Positions 50,325 through 59,174 of a DNA stretch of 64,000 bases are shown in pieces. This DNA comes from Streptomyces sp. NRRL S-340. Its GTDB lineage: Bacteria; Actinomycetota; Actinomycetes; Streptomycetales; Streptomycetaceae. The position numbers and the translations under genes are program-made. The stretch lies in the NCBI RefSeq assembly GCF_000720185.1, contig NZ_JOIY01000004.1, positions 248,001-312,000 on the forward strand. Direction: 5' to 3'. The notes beneath the pieces are model-generated. The model did no database searches. It saw only the letters and a program-made list of their open reading frames with translations, and had not been told where the DNA came from. Within the stretch, counting starts at the first letter, position 1; the number at the start of each line of letters is the position of its first letter.

Positions 50325-51176
50325 ATGCGCCATCCCAGTCCCCCACCGCCCGGCCGGTCGGCCGAGCTGCGCCGGCGCTTCGCCGGCCAGGCGCGCGCGG
50401 AGCGGCCCGACCTGGCGGCGCTGTGCCTGCTGGTGGGCGCGGCGGGGGACGGGACGCTGGACGAGGCCGGCCTGGACGCGGCGCAACTGGAACTCGACCG
50501 GCTGGCCGGGCAACTGCCCTACCGGCCCGGCAGCCCCCTCGCGTGGGCGCGGGCGCTGCGCGAGCTGCTCGGCGAGCGGCACGGGTTCCGCGGCTCGGCC
50601 GCGGACTACGAGCGGCTGGACTCCTCCCTGCTGCACACGGTGCTGCGGCGGCGGCGCGGACTGCCGATCCTGCTGTCCGTGGTGTGGATGGAGGTCGCGC
50701 GGCGGGCGGGAGCACCGGTGTACGGGGTGGCGCTGCCGGGGCACTTCGTGGTCGGCTTCGGCACGGCCGGGCAGCAGGTGCTCGCCGACCCGTTCGACGG
50801 GGGCCGGGTGCTGACCGGGGCGGACGCGGAGCTGCTGGTCACCGGGGCGACGGGGGCGCCGCTGGAGCCGTCGATGCTGGTGCCCGCGGAGCCGCTGGAC
50901 CTCGTCATGCGGATCCTGAACAACATCCGGGTGTGGGCCGCCGCCCGGCCCGAACGGTCGGACGTGGCGCTGTGGGCGGTCGAGCTGTCCCTGCTGCTGC
51001 CCTCGCACCCGGCGCGGCTGCGGTACGAGCGGGCCCGGCTGCTGGTGGAGCGGGGCGACTTCGTCGAGGGGGCGAAGGCGCTGGAGGCCTACGCGGATGT
51101 GGTGGGCGCGGTGGACGAGGGCGCCGGCCGGCGGGTGCGCGGAGAGGCGCTCGCCGCGCGGGCGCGGCTGAACTGA
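50325..51176 (+). CDS. Transglutaminase-like SirB1 family protein
   Basis: 283-residue SirB1/Transglut_core2 protein. Typical pieces: LLHTVLRRRRGLPILLSVVWMEVARRAG and GVALPGHFVVGFG (the His of the ancestral protease-like triad). A helical C-terminus follows (LDLVMRILNNIRVWAAA, then a TPR-like segment). The classical Cys is not evident, so catalysis is doubtful. Function in the family is poorly known. It starts 17 bp after the GNAT gene and is likely co-transcribed. Confidence 0.85.
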   Translation: MRHPSPPPPGRSAELRRRFAGQARAERPDLAALCLLVGAAGDGTLDEAGLDAAQLELDRLAGQLPYRPGSPLAWARALRELLGERHGFRGSAADYERLDSSLLHTVLRRRRGLPILLSVVWMEVARRAGAPVYGVALPGHFVVGFGTAGQQVLADPFDGGRVLTGADAELLVTGATGAPLEPSMLVPAEPLDLVMRILNNIRVWAAARPERSDVALWAVELSLLLPSHPARLRYERARLLVERGDFVEGAKALEAYADVVGAVDEGAGRRVRGEALAARARLN

Positions 51177-51397
51177 CACAGGCTGCCGGCGGCGACTGCG
51201 GCGCGCCCAGGTACGGGCGGGGGCGTGCCCGGGCGTACGTGCCCGGCCGGGGCGTGCCCGAGCGGGCGGGAGCGGCCGGGGCGTGCCCGGGCGTGCGTGC
51301 CCGGCCGGGCGGGAGCGGGTGCGCTGGGCCGGCCGCGCTCACGCGGCGAGGCGAGGCCGCACACCGGAACGCGCCGCGCCCCCAGGGACGCGGCCGG
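51177..51397. repeat. GC-rich tandem repeat between convergent genes
   Basis: About 221 bp without a gene. It is a degenerate tandem array of GGGGCGTGCCCGGGCGT and GCCCGGCCGGGCGGGAGCGG blocks. Two larger copies lie near 51221-51273 and 51277-51318. It sits between the SirB1-type gene (plus) and the response-regulator gene (minus). Confidence 0.6.
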
Positions 51398-52012
51398 TCA
51401 GAGCCAGCCCTTCTCCCGCGCGATGCGGACCGCCTCCGCCCTGTTCCTGACCGCCAGTTTCTGGATCGCGGTGGAGAGGTAGTTGCGGACCGTGCCCTGG
51501 GAGAGGTGGAGGGCGGTGGCCAGTTCCGCGTTGGTCGAACCGTCGGCGGCGGCGCGCAGGACCTCGCGTTCGCGGTCGGTCAGCGGGTTGGCGCCCTCCG
51601 CGAGGGCCGCGGCCGCGAGCGTGGGGTCGATGACCCGCTCACCGGCGAGCACCTTGCGCACGGCCTCGGCGAGCTGGGCGGCCGGGGCGTCCTTGACGAG
51701 GAAGGCGTCGGCGCCCGCCTCCATGGCGCTGCGCAGGTAGCCGGGGCGGCCGAAGGTGGTGAGGACGACCAGCCGGACCGCGGGCAGTTCCTTGTGGAGC
51801 CGGGCCGCCGCCTCGATGCCGGTGCAGCCGGGCATCTCTATGTCGAGCAGGGCCACGTCGATGTCGTGGGCCTGCGCGGCGGCCACGACCTCGTCCCCGC
51901 GCGCCACCTGGGCGACGACCTCGATGTCGTCCTCCAGGCCGAGCAGTGCGGCCAGTGCCTCGCGGACCATCGACTGGTCCTCGGCGAGGAGAACCCTGAT
52001 CGTGCTGCTCAT
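51398..52012 (-). CDS. NarL/LuxR family response regulator
   Basis: 204-residue two-component response regulator. The receiver domain has EDQSMVREAL, phospho-acceptor Asp57 (VALLDIEMPG), a Thr in VLTTFGRPGY and Lys in LVKDAPA. The C-terminal LuxR helix-turn-helix reads LTDREREVLRAAADGSTNAELATALHLSQGTVRNYL. Partner of the adjacent histidine kinase, and probably controls the ABC-2 exporter encoded in the same operon. The ATG overlaps the kinase stop (ATGA) and also lies 7 nt after TAGGAT, so it may have both coupled and leaderless expression. Confidence 0.93.
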   Translation of the reverse strand: MSSTIRVLLAEDQSMVREALAALLGLEDDIEVVAQVARGDEVVAAAQAHDIDVALLDIEMPGCTGIEAAARLHKELPAVRLVVLTTFGRPGYLRSAMEAGADAFLVKDAPAAQLAEAVRKVLAGERVIDPTLAAAALAEGANPLTDREREVLRAAADGSTNAELATALHLSQGTVRNYLSTAIQKLAVRNRAEAVRIAREKGWL

Positions 52013-53199
52013 GCCGGGGATCCTACGTGCCCCGGTGCGGCGGCCGGCACCCGGGCGACCAGGCGGAACCCGCGCCCGGCCCGGCCCGCCTCCAGCATGC
52101 CGCCCGCCTTCTCCAGGCGCTCCTGGAGGCCGGTCAGGCCGTTGCCGGGCCCGTTGCCCGGCCCGCCCGTGCCGTCGTCCTCCACGGACAGTTCGAGCAT
52201 CGGCCCGTCCAGGGTCTGGCGGCGGACGACCTCGACCGCGCAGCGCCGGGCACCGCTGTGCCGTACGACGTTGGTGACGGCCTCGCGCAGCGCCCACGCG
52301 AGCGCGGCCTCGCTCTCCTCGGGGACGCCGGTGAGGTCGGGCTCGGCGGGCAGTCCGGGGCTCACCCCGGCCGCCGTCAACGCGACCCTGGCACCGGCCA
52401 GTTCGGCGGTCAGGCGGGGACGCCGGTAGCCGGTGACGGCCTCGCGCACGTCGACCAGGGCCTGCCGGCTGACCTGCTCGATGTCGGCGACCTGCTGGGC
52501 GGCCTTGTCCGGGTGGGCGGGGAGCATCCGGCCGGCCAGCTCGCTCTTCAGCGTGATCAGGGAGAGCGAGTGGCCGAGCAGGTCGTGCAGGTCACGGGCG
52601 AGGCGCAGACGCTCCTCGTTGGCGGCGAGCTGGGCGACGGTGGCGCGGGCCTGGCGCAGTTCGACCGTCGTGCGCACCAGTTGCCGTACGCCGCTCATCG
52701 CGAAGCCGACGAGCAGCACCAGCAGGACCATCGTCCACATGTCCCCCGCGCCGACGATCCGGCCGACGGCCAGCATCACCGCGGTGGTCAGCGGGATCGT
52801 CCAGTAGGCGACGCGCAGCGGGAAGGCCGTGCCGCACACCACCGCGACGTACACGAACAGGCCGACCCACGCGCCGCCGAGGGTCAGGCTGAGCACCACC
52901 GCGAGGACCCCGAGGACGGCGACCAGGCAGAGCAGGACCCGCGGCGGGAAGGGCCGGCCCATGTTGCGGAAGATCAGCGCCAGGTAGGTCCCGGTGAAGG
53001 CGGCCAGACCGGCCCAGCCGGCGGCGGTGGCCGCGGGCGTGTGCGTGCCCGCGGCCAGGTCGCGCACCGGCGAGCTGAGGAAGATCAGCCAGGGCAGGAT
53101 CCACAGCAGCTTGCGCCAGGCCTCGCCCAGGTCGCGGGGCGGCTCCCCCATGCGCAGCAGCCGGTCCTCGCGGGCTTCCTCGATGCGGTCGTCCGTCAT
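52009..53199 (-). CDS. NarL-type sensor histidine kinase
   Basis: 396-residue membrane sensor kinase. The N-terminal part has about five to six membrane helices with short loops, so it lacks a large outside sensor domain (the stimulus may be membrane stress or a lipid-like drug). The HisKA_3 domain has the phospho-acceptor His205 in LARDLHDLLGHSL. The ATPase domain has the N-box LREAVTNVVRHSGA and G-box VEDDGTGGPG with GNGLTGLQERLE. Start ATG 53199 has AAGG at 10 nt; a GTG at 53208 overlapping the permease stop is possible. Confidence 0.93.
   Translation of the reverse strand: MTDDRIEEAREDRLLRMGEPPRDLGEAWRKLLWILPWLIFLSSPVRDLAAGTHTPAATAAGWAGLAAFTGTYLALIFRNMGRPFPPRVLLCLVAVLGVLAVVLSLTLGGAWVGLFVYVAVVCGTAFPLRVAYWTIPLTTAVMLAVGRIVGAGDMWTMVLLVLLVGFAMSGVRQLVRTTVELRQARATVAQLAANEERLRLARDLHDLLGHSLSLITLKSELAGRMLPAHPDKAAQQVADIEQVSRQALVDVREAVTGYRRPRLTAELAGARVALTAAGVSPGLPAEPDLTGVPEESEAALAWALREAVTNVVRHSGARRCAVEVVRRQTLDGPMLELSVEDDGTGGPGNGPGNGLTGLQERLEKAGGMLEAGRAGRGFRLVARVPAAAPGHVGSPA
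52020..52025 (-). promoter_or_regulatory. -10 hexamer TAGGAT inside the kinase gene
   Basis: TAGGAT on the minus strand, 7 nt, then the response-regulator ATG at 52012. It would give a leaderless internal transcript for the regulator alone. Confidence 0.4.
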
Positions 53200-53204
53200 G
53201 GCGC

Positions 53205-53945
53205 TCACGCCTTCAGCGTGTCCTTCCGGTACAGCCAGGCCGCGCCGCCCGCGAACAGGGCGAAGAAGACGACCAGGATGGTGATGTCCTTGGCGTGCGG
53301 GGCCTGGCTCTGTTCGATGGCCTGCCCCAGAGCAGCGTACGCGTGCGTGGGCAGCCACTTCGCGATGTCCTGGAGCCACTGCGGGAAGGTGGTCGAGGGC
53401 ATCCACAGGCCGCCGAGCAGCGACAGGCCGAAGTAGACGATCATGGTGATCGGGCGGACCGCGTCGCCGCTGGCGAGGTAGCCGATGGCGACGCCGAGCG
53501 CGGCGAAGACCAGGCTGCCGGCCCAGATCGCCCCGGTGAGGGCCAGCCACTGCCAGGCGTCGAGGCGGACCTGCTTGACGACGGCGGCGACCACGAAGAC
53601 GACGACGATGGACGGCAGGCTCACCACGGCCGCGCTGGCGGTCTTCGCGAAGACGTAGCCGCGCCCCGGCAGCGTGGTCAGCCGCAGCTGCCGCACCCAG
53701 CCGCTCTCGCGCTCCTTGGCGATGCGCTCGCTGTTGCCCATGAGCACGGCGGTCAGGGCGCCGAAGGAGGCCATGGAGACCATCATGTACGTCGGCAGGG
53801 TCAGGGCGGTGCCGTCGATCCTGGCGTCGCCGTCGGCCTGGCCGGCGATGATCAGGAACAGGATCGAGGGGTAGAGCACGGAGAAGAAGAGGAACTTGCG
53901 GTTGCGCAGGGAGCGGGCGATCTCCAGCTTGATCAGGCTGTTCAC
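53205..53945 (-). CDS. ABC-2 type transporter permease
   Basis: 246-residue permease with six predicted membrane segments, beginning MNSLIKLEIARSLRNRKFLF and with GLSLLGGLWMPSTTFPQWL near the C-terminal half, the usual ABC-2 signature area. The GTG start overlaps the ATPase stop (GTGA). Together with that ATPase it forms an exporter for a drug, lipid or peptide. The kinase/regulator pair follows in the same operon, a well-known layout for inducible resistance exporters. Confidence 0.92.
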   Translation of the reverse strand: MNSLIKLEIARSLRNRKFLFFSVLYPSILFLIIAGQADGDARIDGTALTLPTYMMVSMASFGALTAVLMGNSERIAKERESGWVRQLRLTTLPGRGYVFAKTASAAVVSLPSIVVVFVVAAVVKQVRLDAWQWLALTGAIWAGSLVFAALGVAIGYLASGDAVRPITMIVYFGLSLLGGLWMPSTTFPQWLQDIAKWLPTHAYAALGQAIEQSQAPHAKDITILVVFFALFAGGAAWLYRKDTLKA

Positions 53946-54871
53946 GACTGCTTGGCCTCCTCGGCCTCGGTGATGGCGACGAACGCCTGCTCCAGACCGA
54001 GCCCGGCGACTTCGAGGTTGCGGGGGTAGACACCGAGCCCGTACAGGGCGTGGACGGTCGCGTCGGCGTCGGTGGACTGGATGCGGACGGTCTGGCCGCT
54101 GACGTCGAGGGAGGTCAGGAAGGGCAGGCCGCGCAGGGCGGACTCGTCGATGGCGCCCTCCAGGTCGAAGGCGATCCGCCGGGCGCCCGCCTTCGCCTTG
54201 ATCTCGGCGGCGGTGCCGTCGGCCAGCAGCCTGCCCCGGTGCAGCACCAGCACCCGGTCGGCGATGGCGTCGGCCTCTTCCAGGTAGTGGGTGGCGAACA
54301 GGACCGTACGGCCCTGGTCGGCCTGCTCGCGCATGGTGGCCCAGAAGGCCTGGCGGGCGGAGACGTCCATGCCGGTGGTCGGCTCGTCCAGCACGATCAG
54401 GTCGCTGTCACCGGCGGTGGCGAGGGCGAAGCGGACGCGCTGGGCCTGGCCGCCGGAGAGCTTGTTGACCTTGCGGTCGGCGATCTGCGTGATCCCCGCG
54501 CGGGCCAGCACGTCGTCCGCCTTGTACGGCTTGGGGTGCAGGGCGCAGGCGAGCTTCACCAGCTCGGCGACGGTGACCTCGTCCATCAGTCCGCCGCTCT
54601 GCAGCATGGCACCCACGTGTCCGGCGACGATGGCCTCGCGCGGGCCGGTCCCGAAGACGGCGACGGATCCGCTGTCGGGGTTCTTGAGGCCGAGGAGCAG
54701 GTCGAGGGTGGTCGACTTGCCCGCGCCGTTCGGGCCGAGCAGCGCCACGGTCTCCCCCGGATACAGGGCGAGGCTCAGCCCGTCCACGGCCCGTACGTTC
54801 CCGTAGCTCTTGGTCACCTGGTCGAACGCCGCCACCGCGGTCGCGGTGGCGGTCTGCGCTGTCGTCGTCAT
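53942..54871 (-). CDS. ABC transporter ATP-binding protein (DrrA-like)
   Basis: 309-residue ATPase: Walker A GPNGAGKST, Q-loop MLQSGGLMDEVTV, signature KLSGGQAQRVRFA, Walker B LIVLDEPTTGMD and switch His in FATHYLEEAD. A C-terminal domain of about 90 residues follows, as in the DrrA/CcmA-type drug exporters. First gene of the four-gene operon ATPase-permease-kinase-regulator. A GGGGA site precedes the ATG. Confidence 0.93.
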   Translation of the reverse strand: MTTTAQTATATAVAAFDQVTKSYGNVRAVDGLSLALYPGETVALLGPNGAGKSTTLDLLLGLKNPDSGSVAVFGTGPREAIVAGHVGAMLQSGGLMDEVTVAELVKLACALHPKPYKADDVLARAGITQIADRKVNKLSGGQAQRVRFALATAGDSDLIVLDEPTTGMDVSARQAFWATMREQADQGRTVLFATHYLEEADAIADRVLVLHRGRLLADGTAAEIKAKAGARRIAFDLEGAIDESALRGLPFLTSLDVSGQTVRIQSTDADATVHALYGLGVYPRNLEVAGLGLEQAFVAITEAEEAKQS

Positions 54872-55048
54872 GTCCCCATGGTCGCCGGGCGGCCCGGGCG
54901 GGCGGCAGTGTCGGGGGTCCTGACGACGGGATGACAGATGTCATGCGGGACGGGTGACGGCGGGGAAGCGCGCCGCGGGGGGGGCACGGCGGACGCGCGC
55001 CGCGGGGGCGCGGCGCAGGGGCCGCCCGGCGAAGAGACCCAAGGCGGA

Positions 55049-55084
55049 GGGGCCTTCGGTGCGCGGGTGCGCTCCGAAGGCCCC
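55049..55084 (-). terminator. 11-bp hairpin terminator
   Basis: GGGGCCTTCGG (55049-55059) pairs with CCGAAGGCCCC (55074-55084). It lies 23 bp after the stop of the PG_binding_4 gene (minus strand). Confidence 0.8.
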
Positions 55085-55106
55085 TGTGCCGTCGGCCGGC
55101 GGTCCG

Positions 55107-57563
55107 CTAGTCCGGATTGGTGTCGATGATGCCGACCCGGTTGGTCTTGCTGACCAGGGCGGGCCGCAGGGCGGCGATCACGTCCTGGACCGTGACGGGC
55201 GTCTTCTGCCCGTTGCCGCGCGTGATCAGCACGCCGTCGAAGACACCGCCGTAGAGCTGCTTGAGCTTCTCCTGGTCGTAGTACTCGACGAGCTTGCCGT
55301 CGACCGCCTTGACCCCGAGGAACTTCCACAGCGACTTCTGCGGGCTCATCGGCAGGCCGTGCGTCGCGTCGGCCCGCACCGTCACCTTGGCCGACATCGC
55401 CGGCTCGGCGAACTGCTTCATCATCCGGTCGACCTCGGCATTGGAGACCGTCGGCTGCCGGGTGGTGGTCGCAACCCGGACGGGTGCGGCCGTGCCGGTC
55501 TCGACCTGGGTGCGGTACGCCTGCTCGACCGCCTGCACGGAACGGGCGGCGTCGATGCCCTTGCCCGTCTTGCCGTACACGGCGACGGCCTTGCCCGGCT
55601 CGAACCGGATGGTGCCGTCGGTGGCCGAGCCGGCGCCGCCCGCCGCGTTCTGCAGGGCCGCCTGGAGCTTTTCCTCGTCGACCGGCATCTGCGGCTCGAC
55701 CACCCGGTGGTTGCCGAACAGCGAGCCGATCACGGAGACGGGGTTGTAGTCGCTGCGCGCCGCCGCGCTCGCCGTCGCCTGGGTGTCGAGCTGGAGTCCC
55801 GCCTGGTCGGGCCGGAGACTGACGGTCTTGCCGTCGACGGACAGCTTCAGCGGCTGCTTCTCGCGCTTGCCGAAGGCGTCGTCGAGCTTCTTGACGGCGT
55901 CGTCGCGGCTGCCGCCGCCGACGTCCACGCCGAGCACGGTGGTGCCCTTGGGCACGTCGGAGTGGTTCATCAGCAGTCCGGCACCGTAGGCGACGCCCGC
56001 GGCGACGACCACCAGGCCGCCGAGCAGCGCGACCTTGCTGCGGCCCTTCTTCTTGGGCGCCTTGGCCGCCTTGGCGGACTTCCCCGGCGAACCGGTGCTC
56101 TGCCGGCCCGGCTCGGACGAGGCGGGGGGCGTGGACGGTCCCGTACGGGGGCCGCCAGCGACCGGACGGAAGGGTGAGTCGGCCTCGCCGCCCGCGTGGC
56201 TGCCGCCGCCGTTCCCGGGGGACACGACGGGCATGCCGCTGGTGACGGTGTGTCCGGAGACGTTGTCCGGCCGGTGGGCGTGGCCGCCCGCGCCCGGCTC
56301 GGGAGCGGGCTTCTGCGGGGTGAGGATCGCGGTGTCGTCGCTCAGACCGCCGCCGGGCAGGGCGGATCCCGGGTGCGCGGTGGGCGCGCCAGGTGCCGCG
56401 GGCGTGCCGGGGACTCCCGCGGGGGTGCCGCCGTCGGGCAGCAGGGGGCCGTCGCCGGTCACCGGGCCGCCGGTCGGTCCGGCCGGGCCGGGCGAACCGC
56501 CCGGGCCGCCGGGTCCGCCGGGGACGCCCGCGCCGTCGAAACCGCCGGGGCCGCCGGGCCCCCCGGGGCCGCCCTGACCGCCCTGGCCGTTGCCGGTGAA
56601 GAAGGGCAGGTCGTCGCGGCGCGGTTCGCCGCCGGGACGGGAGCCACCGGACAACGGGCCCGCGGCCAGCGCCTCGGTGACGTCGAAGGAACCGGTGCCG
56701 CCGCCGTGGCCCGGTGCGACCGGACCGCCGGTGGCGCCGGGCAGGGCGGAGCCCTTGCCGCCGCCGGGGCGGGAGGCTCCGCCGGGCGCCCGCATGGAGC
56801 CGACGACACCGCCCGGGCGGGAGGCGGCACCCGGCCGCGTGCCACCGGAACCGTTCACGCCGGAGGATGCCGCACCGGAGGGACCCGTACCGGAGGGCCC
56901 GGAGGCGGATGATCCGGTACCGGAACCGCGGGAGGAACCCGCACCGTTCACAAAGGCGCCGCCCGCGTCCGAACCGCCCGGGAGCCCCGCGCCGTTGGTG
57001 GCGCCGCCGCCCTGACCGCCCTTGCCCGCGGGGGACTTGCGGGGCGCGAACCAGTCGCTGGTCGCCTTCTCCTCGGCCGGGGCGGCGGATTCGGCGCCGG
57101 ACGGCGCGCTGCCGCCGCCCGAGGGCGCCGGGGCACCGCCCGAGGGCCGTACGTCACCGCGGGCGTCGTCACGGCGGGGGGCGCCGTCGCCGGCGCTCCC
57201 GGCCAGGCCGGTCACGTCGCTGCCGTCGCCCGGCCGGGTCCCGTGGACGGCCGGCCGGTCACCGGTCCCCGCGGACCTCTCGGTCGCCTCGGTCCGGCTG
57301 CCGGACTGCTCGGCCTCGCCGCCCTCGGCGACGGTCTTGCGGACGACCACCGGCGGAATCGGCCGGGATCCGGGGATGTTGATCCGGATCCGGGTCGTCA
57401 GCGTGGTCTCGGTCTTGCGTTCCTCCGGCTGCGTGGCCGAACGGCCCGCGGCCGCACCGTCGTCGGAGGGCGCCGGCACACCGTACGGCGGGGTCCCCGA
57501 AGGGTAGGCGGCTCCCCCGCGCCCGCTGGGCCCGGAGGACGGAGTGTCAGTTTCACGACTCAA
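55107..57563 (-). CDS. Large membrane protein with PG_binding_4-type external domain
   Basis: 818 residues. The first 500 are Gly/Pro/Ser-rich and unstructured, including a collagen-like tract (GGPGGPGGPGGFDG, GVPGGPGGPGG). A membrane helix at about 509-531 (SKVALLGGLVVVAAGVAYGA) leads to an external region with two YoaR/PG_binding_4-like units (VLGVDVGGGSRDDAVKKLD; TVSLRPDQAGLQLD; GTIRFEPGKAVAVYGKTGKG). Such units occur before VanW or L,D-transpeptidase domains in cell-wall proteins, but here no catalytic domain follows. Start codon is TTG at 57563, 9 nt behind GGGAG. A wall-binding or morphogenetic role is inferred. Confidence 0.85.
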   Translation of the reverse strand: MSRETDTPSSGPSGRGGAAYPSGTPPYGVPAPSDDGAAAGRSATQPEERKTETTLTTRIRINIPGSRPIPPVVVRKTVAEGGEAEQSGSRTEATERSAGTGDRPAVHGTRPGDGSDVTGLAGSAGDGAPRRDDARGDVRPSGGAPAPSGGGSAPSGAESAAPAEEKATSDWFAPRKSPAGKGGQGGGATNGAGLPGGSDAGGAFVNGAGSSRGSGTGSSASGPSGTGPSGAASSGVNGSGGTRPGAASRPGGVVGSMRAPGGASRPGGGKGSALPGATGGPVAPGHGGGTGSFDVTEALAAGPLSGGSRPGGEPRRDDLPFFTGNGQGGQGGPGGPGGPGGFDGAGVPGGPGGPGGSPGPAGPTGGPVTGDGPLLPDGGTPAGVPGTPAAPGAPTAHPGSALPGGGLSDDTAILTPQKPAPEPGAGGHAHRPDNVSGHTVTSGMPVVSPGNGGGSHAGGEADSPFRPVAGGPRTGPSTPPASSEPGRQSTGSPGKSAKAAKAPKKKGRSKVALLGGLVVVAAGVAYGAGLLMNHSDVPKGTTVLGVDVGGGSRDDAVKKLDDAFGKREKQPLKLSVDGKTVSLRPDQAGLQLDTQATASAAARSDYNPVSVIGSLFGNHRVVEPQMPVDEEKLQAALQNAAGGAGSATDGTIRFEPGKAVAVYGKTGKGIDAARSVQAVEQAYRTQVETGTAAPVRVATTTRQPTVSNAEVDRMMKQFAEPAMSAKVTVRADATHGLPMSPQKSLWKFLGVKAVDGKLVEYYDQEKLKQLYGGVFDGVLITRGNGQKTPVTVQDVIAALRPALVSKTNRVGIIDTNPD

Positions 57564-57610
57564 GGCAGGTTCTCCCGGTTGGCTCCGCCGCCCGTCACGA
57601 CCTCACTCGC

Positions 57611-57655
57611 GTGGGGGTCCCCCCTGCACGAGCGCAGTCGAGCGTTTGGGGGAAG
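57611..57655. repeat. REP-like intergenic element
   Basis: The sequence GGGGGTCCCCCCTGC...TTTGGGGGAAGC, with CGAGC blocks between, matches the form of a short palindromic element that I recall as widespread in Streptomyces intergenic DNA. It lies upstream of the PG_binding_4 gene. Its G-run/C-run ends can pair into a hairpin. Confidence 0.55.
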
Positions 57656-57760
57656 CTCGGCGGCGCGCACCACCATACTGGCCACTTCAGGCCCTTATCC
57701 CGGGACCGCCGGGGAAACCCACACCGGACCCGCACGGGGACTTGGGGAAGAAGTAGTACG

Positions 57761-58198
57761 TCATTCGCCAAGTCGGGCTTCGCGGCCTTCCGGTTGCCTC
57801 CCGCCGCCCCAGGTGGCGCAGATCACAGCCACGGCCATGCCGCCGAGCAGGAAGAGGTAGGAGCCGCCGCCCGCGGCGAAGAAGAAGTCGCCTTCCGGGC
57901 GGCTGGCGGTGAGCAGCATGACGGCGACCAGCCAGCCGGCCGCGCCCGCCACGGCCCCGCCGCGGCCGCGCAGGGCCCGCGCACCGCCGAGGAAGAGCCC
58001 CGCGGATCCGGCGAGGGCGAGGAGGAGCCCGCCGGGGAACCAGGCGGCCTGGACCAGCGCCCCGGCGACGCCGACCACCGCGCCGAGCACGAACAGCCCC
58101 AGGAAGGCGGCGGCCCGCCCGGCGGAGGGCGGCTTGAGGGGCTGCGCCAGCATGGAACCGCCGCCGCTCTGCGCGGGCCGGCGTCCGGACGTACTCAT
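57761..58198 (-). CDS. Four-helix membrane protein (DUF6113-like)
   Basis: 145-residue integral membrane protein with four hydrophobic segments ([69 protein letters not shown]). The layout is that of the DUF6113 family, function unknown. ATG overlaps the mshB stop (ATGA), so it is made together with the mycothiol deacetylase. A role connected with mycothiol is possible but unproven. Confidence 0.82.
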   Translation of the reverse strand: MSTSGRRPAQSGGGSMLAQPLKPPSAGRAAAFLGLFVLGAVVGVAGALVQAAWFPGGLLLALAGSAGLFLGGARALRGRGGAVAGAAGWLVAVMLLTASRPEGDFFFAAGGGSYLFLLGGMAVAVICATWGGGRQPEGREARLGE

Positions 58199-59100
58199 CG
58201 GGCTGCCGCCCCTTCCTCGGTCCCCGCGAACAGATCGCTCTCGGCACCGCCGGCTCCGCCGGTGCCCGCCTCGCCGCGTACCAGCTCGTAGTACTCGGTG
58301 GTGAAGAGGGGCTGCGCGAGCTGGTTGGAGAGCGCGAAGTACGGCTCGGCCACCTCGATCTGGGTGGCGTGGGCGCGCATGGCGGCGGCCTTGGCGGCGG
58401 CGTGGGCGGGGCCGCCCTCGATCCGCGCGGTGACGCGCTCGTCCTCGACGACACCGGGGACGTCGTCGAGGGTGGCGGCCTCGGCGAAGGGCAGGCCGGG
58501 CAGCTCCCGGCCGAGCCGCGCGAAGGCGGCCTCGGCGACGGAACGCGGCATCCGGTTCCAGTACGCCTTCGCGATCCGCCAGGGCGCGCCGAGGTCGGGC
58601 CGTACGGCGGGGTCGGCGGCCAGATCGAGGGCGCGCATGGCGACGCGGTGGGCCTGGATGTGGTCGGGGTGGCCGTAGCCGCCGTTGTCGTCGTAGGTGA
58701 CGAGGACCTGCGGACGGACCTCGCGGATCACGGCGACGAGGTGCTCGGCGGCCGCGTCGACACCGGCCTGCCAGAAGCAGTCCGGGTCGTCGTTGTCGGC
58801 CAGGCCCATCATCCCGGAGTCCTGGTAGCGTCCGGCGCCGCCGAGCAGCCGGAAGTCCGTGACCCCGAGTTCTCCCATGGCGGCGGCCAGCTCCTGCCGC
58901 CGGTGCGCGCCGAGCTCGGCCCCGCCCAGGTGCCGCAGCCCGTCCGGGATGACCTCACCCCGCTCCCCCAGCGTGCAGGTCACGAGCGTCACCAGCGCGC
59001 CCTCGGCCGCGTAGCGTGCCATGGTCGCGCCGTTGTTGATCGACTCGTCGTCGGGGTGCGCGTGCACCAGCAGCAGACGCCGATCGGGCAGTTCCGTCAT
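58195..59100 (-). CDS. mshB: GlcNAc-Ins deacetylase of mycothiol synthesis
   Basis: 301-residue PIG-L family zinc deacetylase. Zinc-site motifs AHPDDE (residues 14-19) and GHPDH (143-147), with [13 protein letters not shown] typical of MshB. It removes acetyl from N-acetylglucosaminyl-inositol, the second enzymatic step of mycothiol synthesis in the cytoplasm. Length and motifs match actinobacterial MshB rather than the conjugate amidase Mca. A TAGGGT hexamer lies 6 nt before the ATG, and the only purine run (GGAGG) is too close to act as a ribosome-binding site, so translation is probably leaderless. Confidence 0.93.
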   Translation of the reverse strand: MTELPDRRLLLVHAHPDDESINNGATMARYAAEGALVTLVTCTLGERGEVIPDGLRHLGGAELGAHRRQELAAAMGELGVTDFRLLGGAGRYQDSGMMGLADNDDPDCFWQAGVDAAAEHLVAVIREVRPQVLVTYDDNGGYGHPDHIQAHRVAMRALDLAADPAVRPDLGAPWRIAKAYWNRMPRSVAEAAFARLGRELPGLPFAEAATLDDVPGVVEDERVTARIEGGPAHAAAKAAAMRAHATQIEVAEPYFALSNQLAQPLFTTEYYELVRGEAGTGGAGGAESDLFAGTEEGAAAR

Positions 59101-59106
59101 GCCTCC

Positions 59107-59112
59107 ACCCTA
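59107..59112 (-). promoter_or_regulatory. -10 hexamer TAGGGT, leaderless start of mshB
   Basis: TAGGGT on the minus strand, then GGAGGC and the ATG at 59100. Confidence 0.5.
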
Positions 59113-59174
59113 CGAGGCACAGGACGCGGCACCGGCCCAGGCCCGCCTCGCCCCGCGTCCCCCCGGAGACTCCG

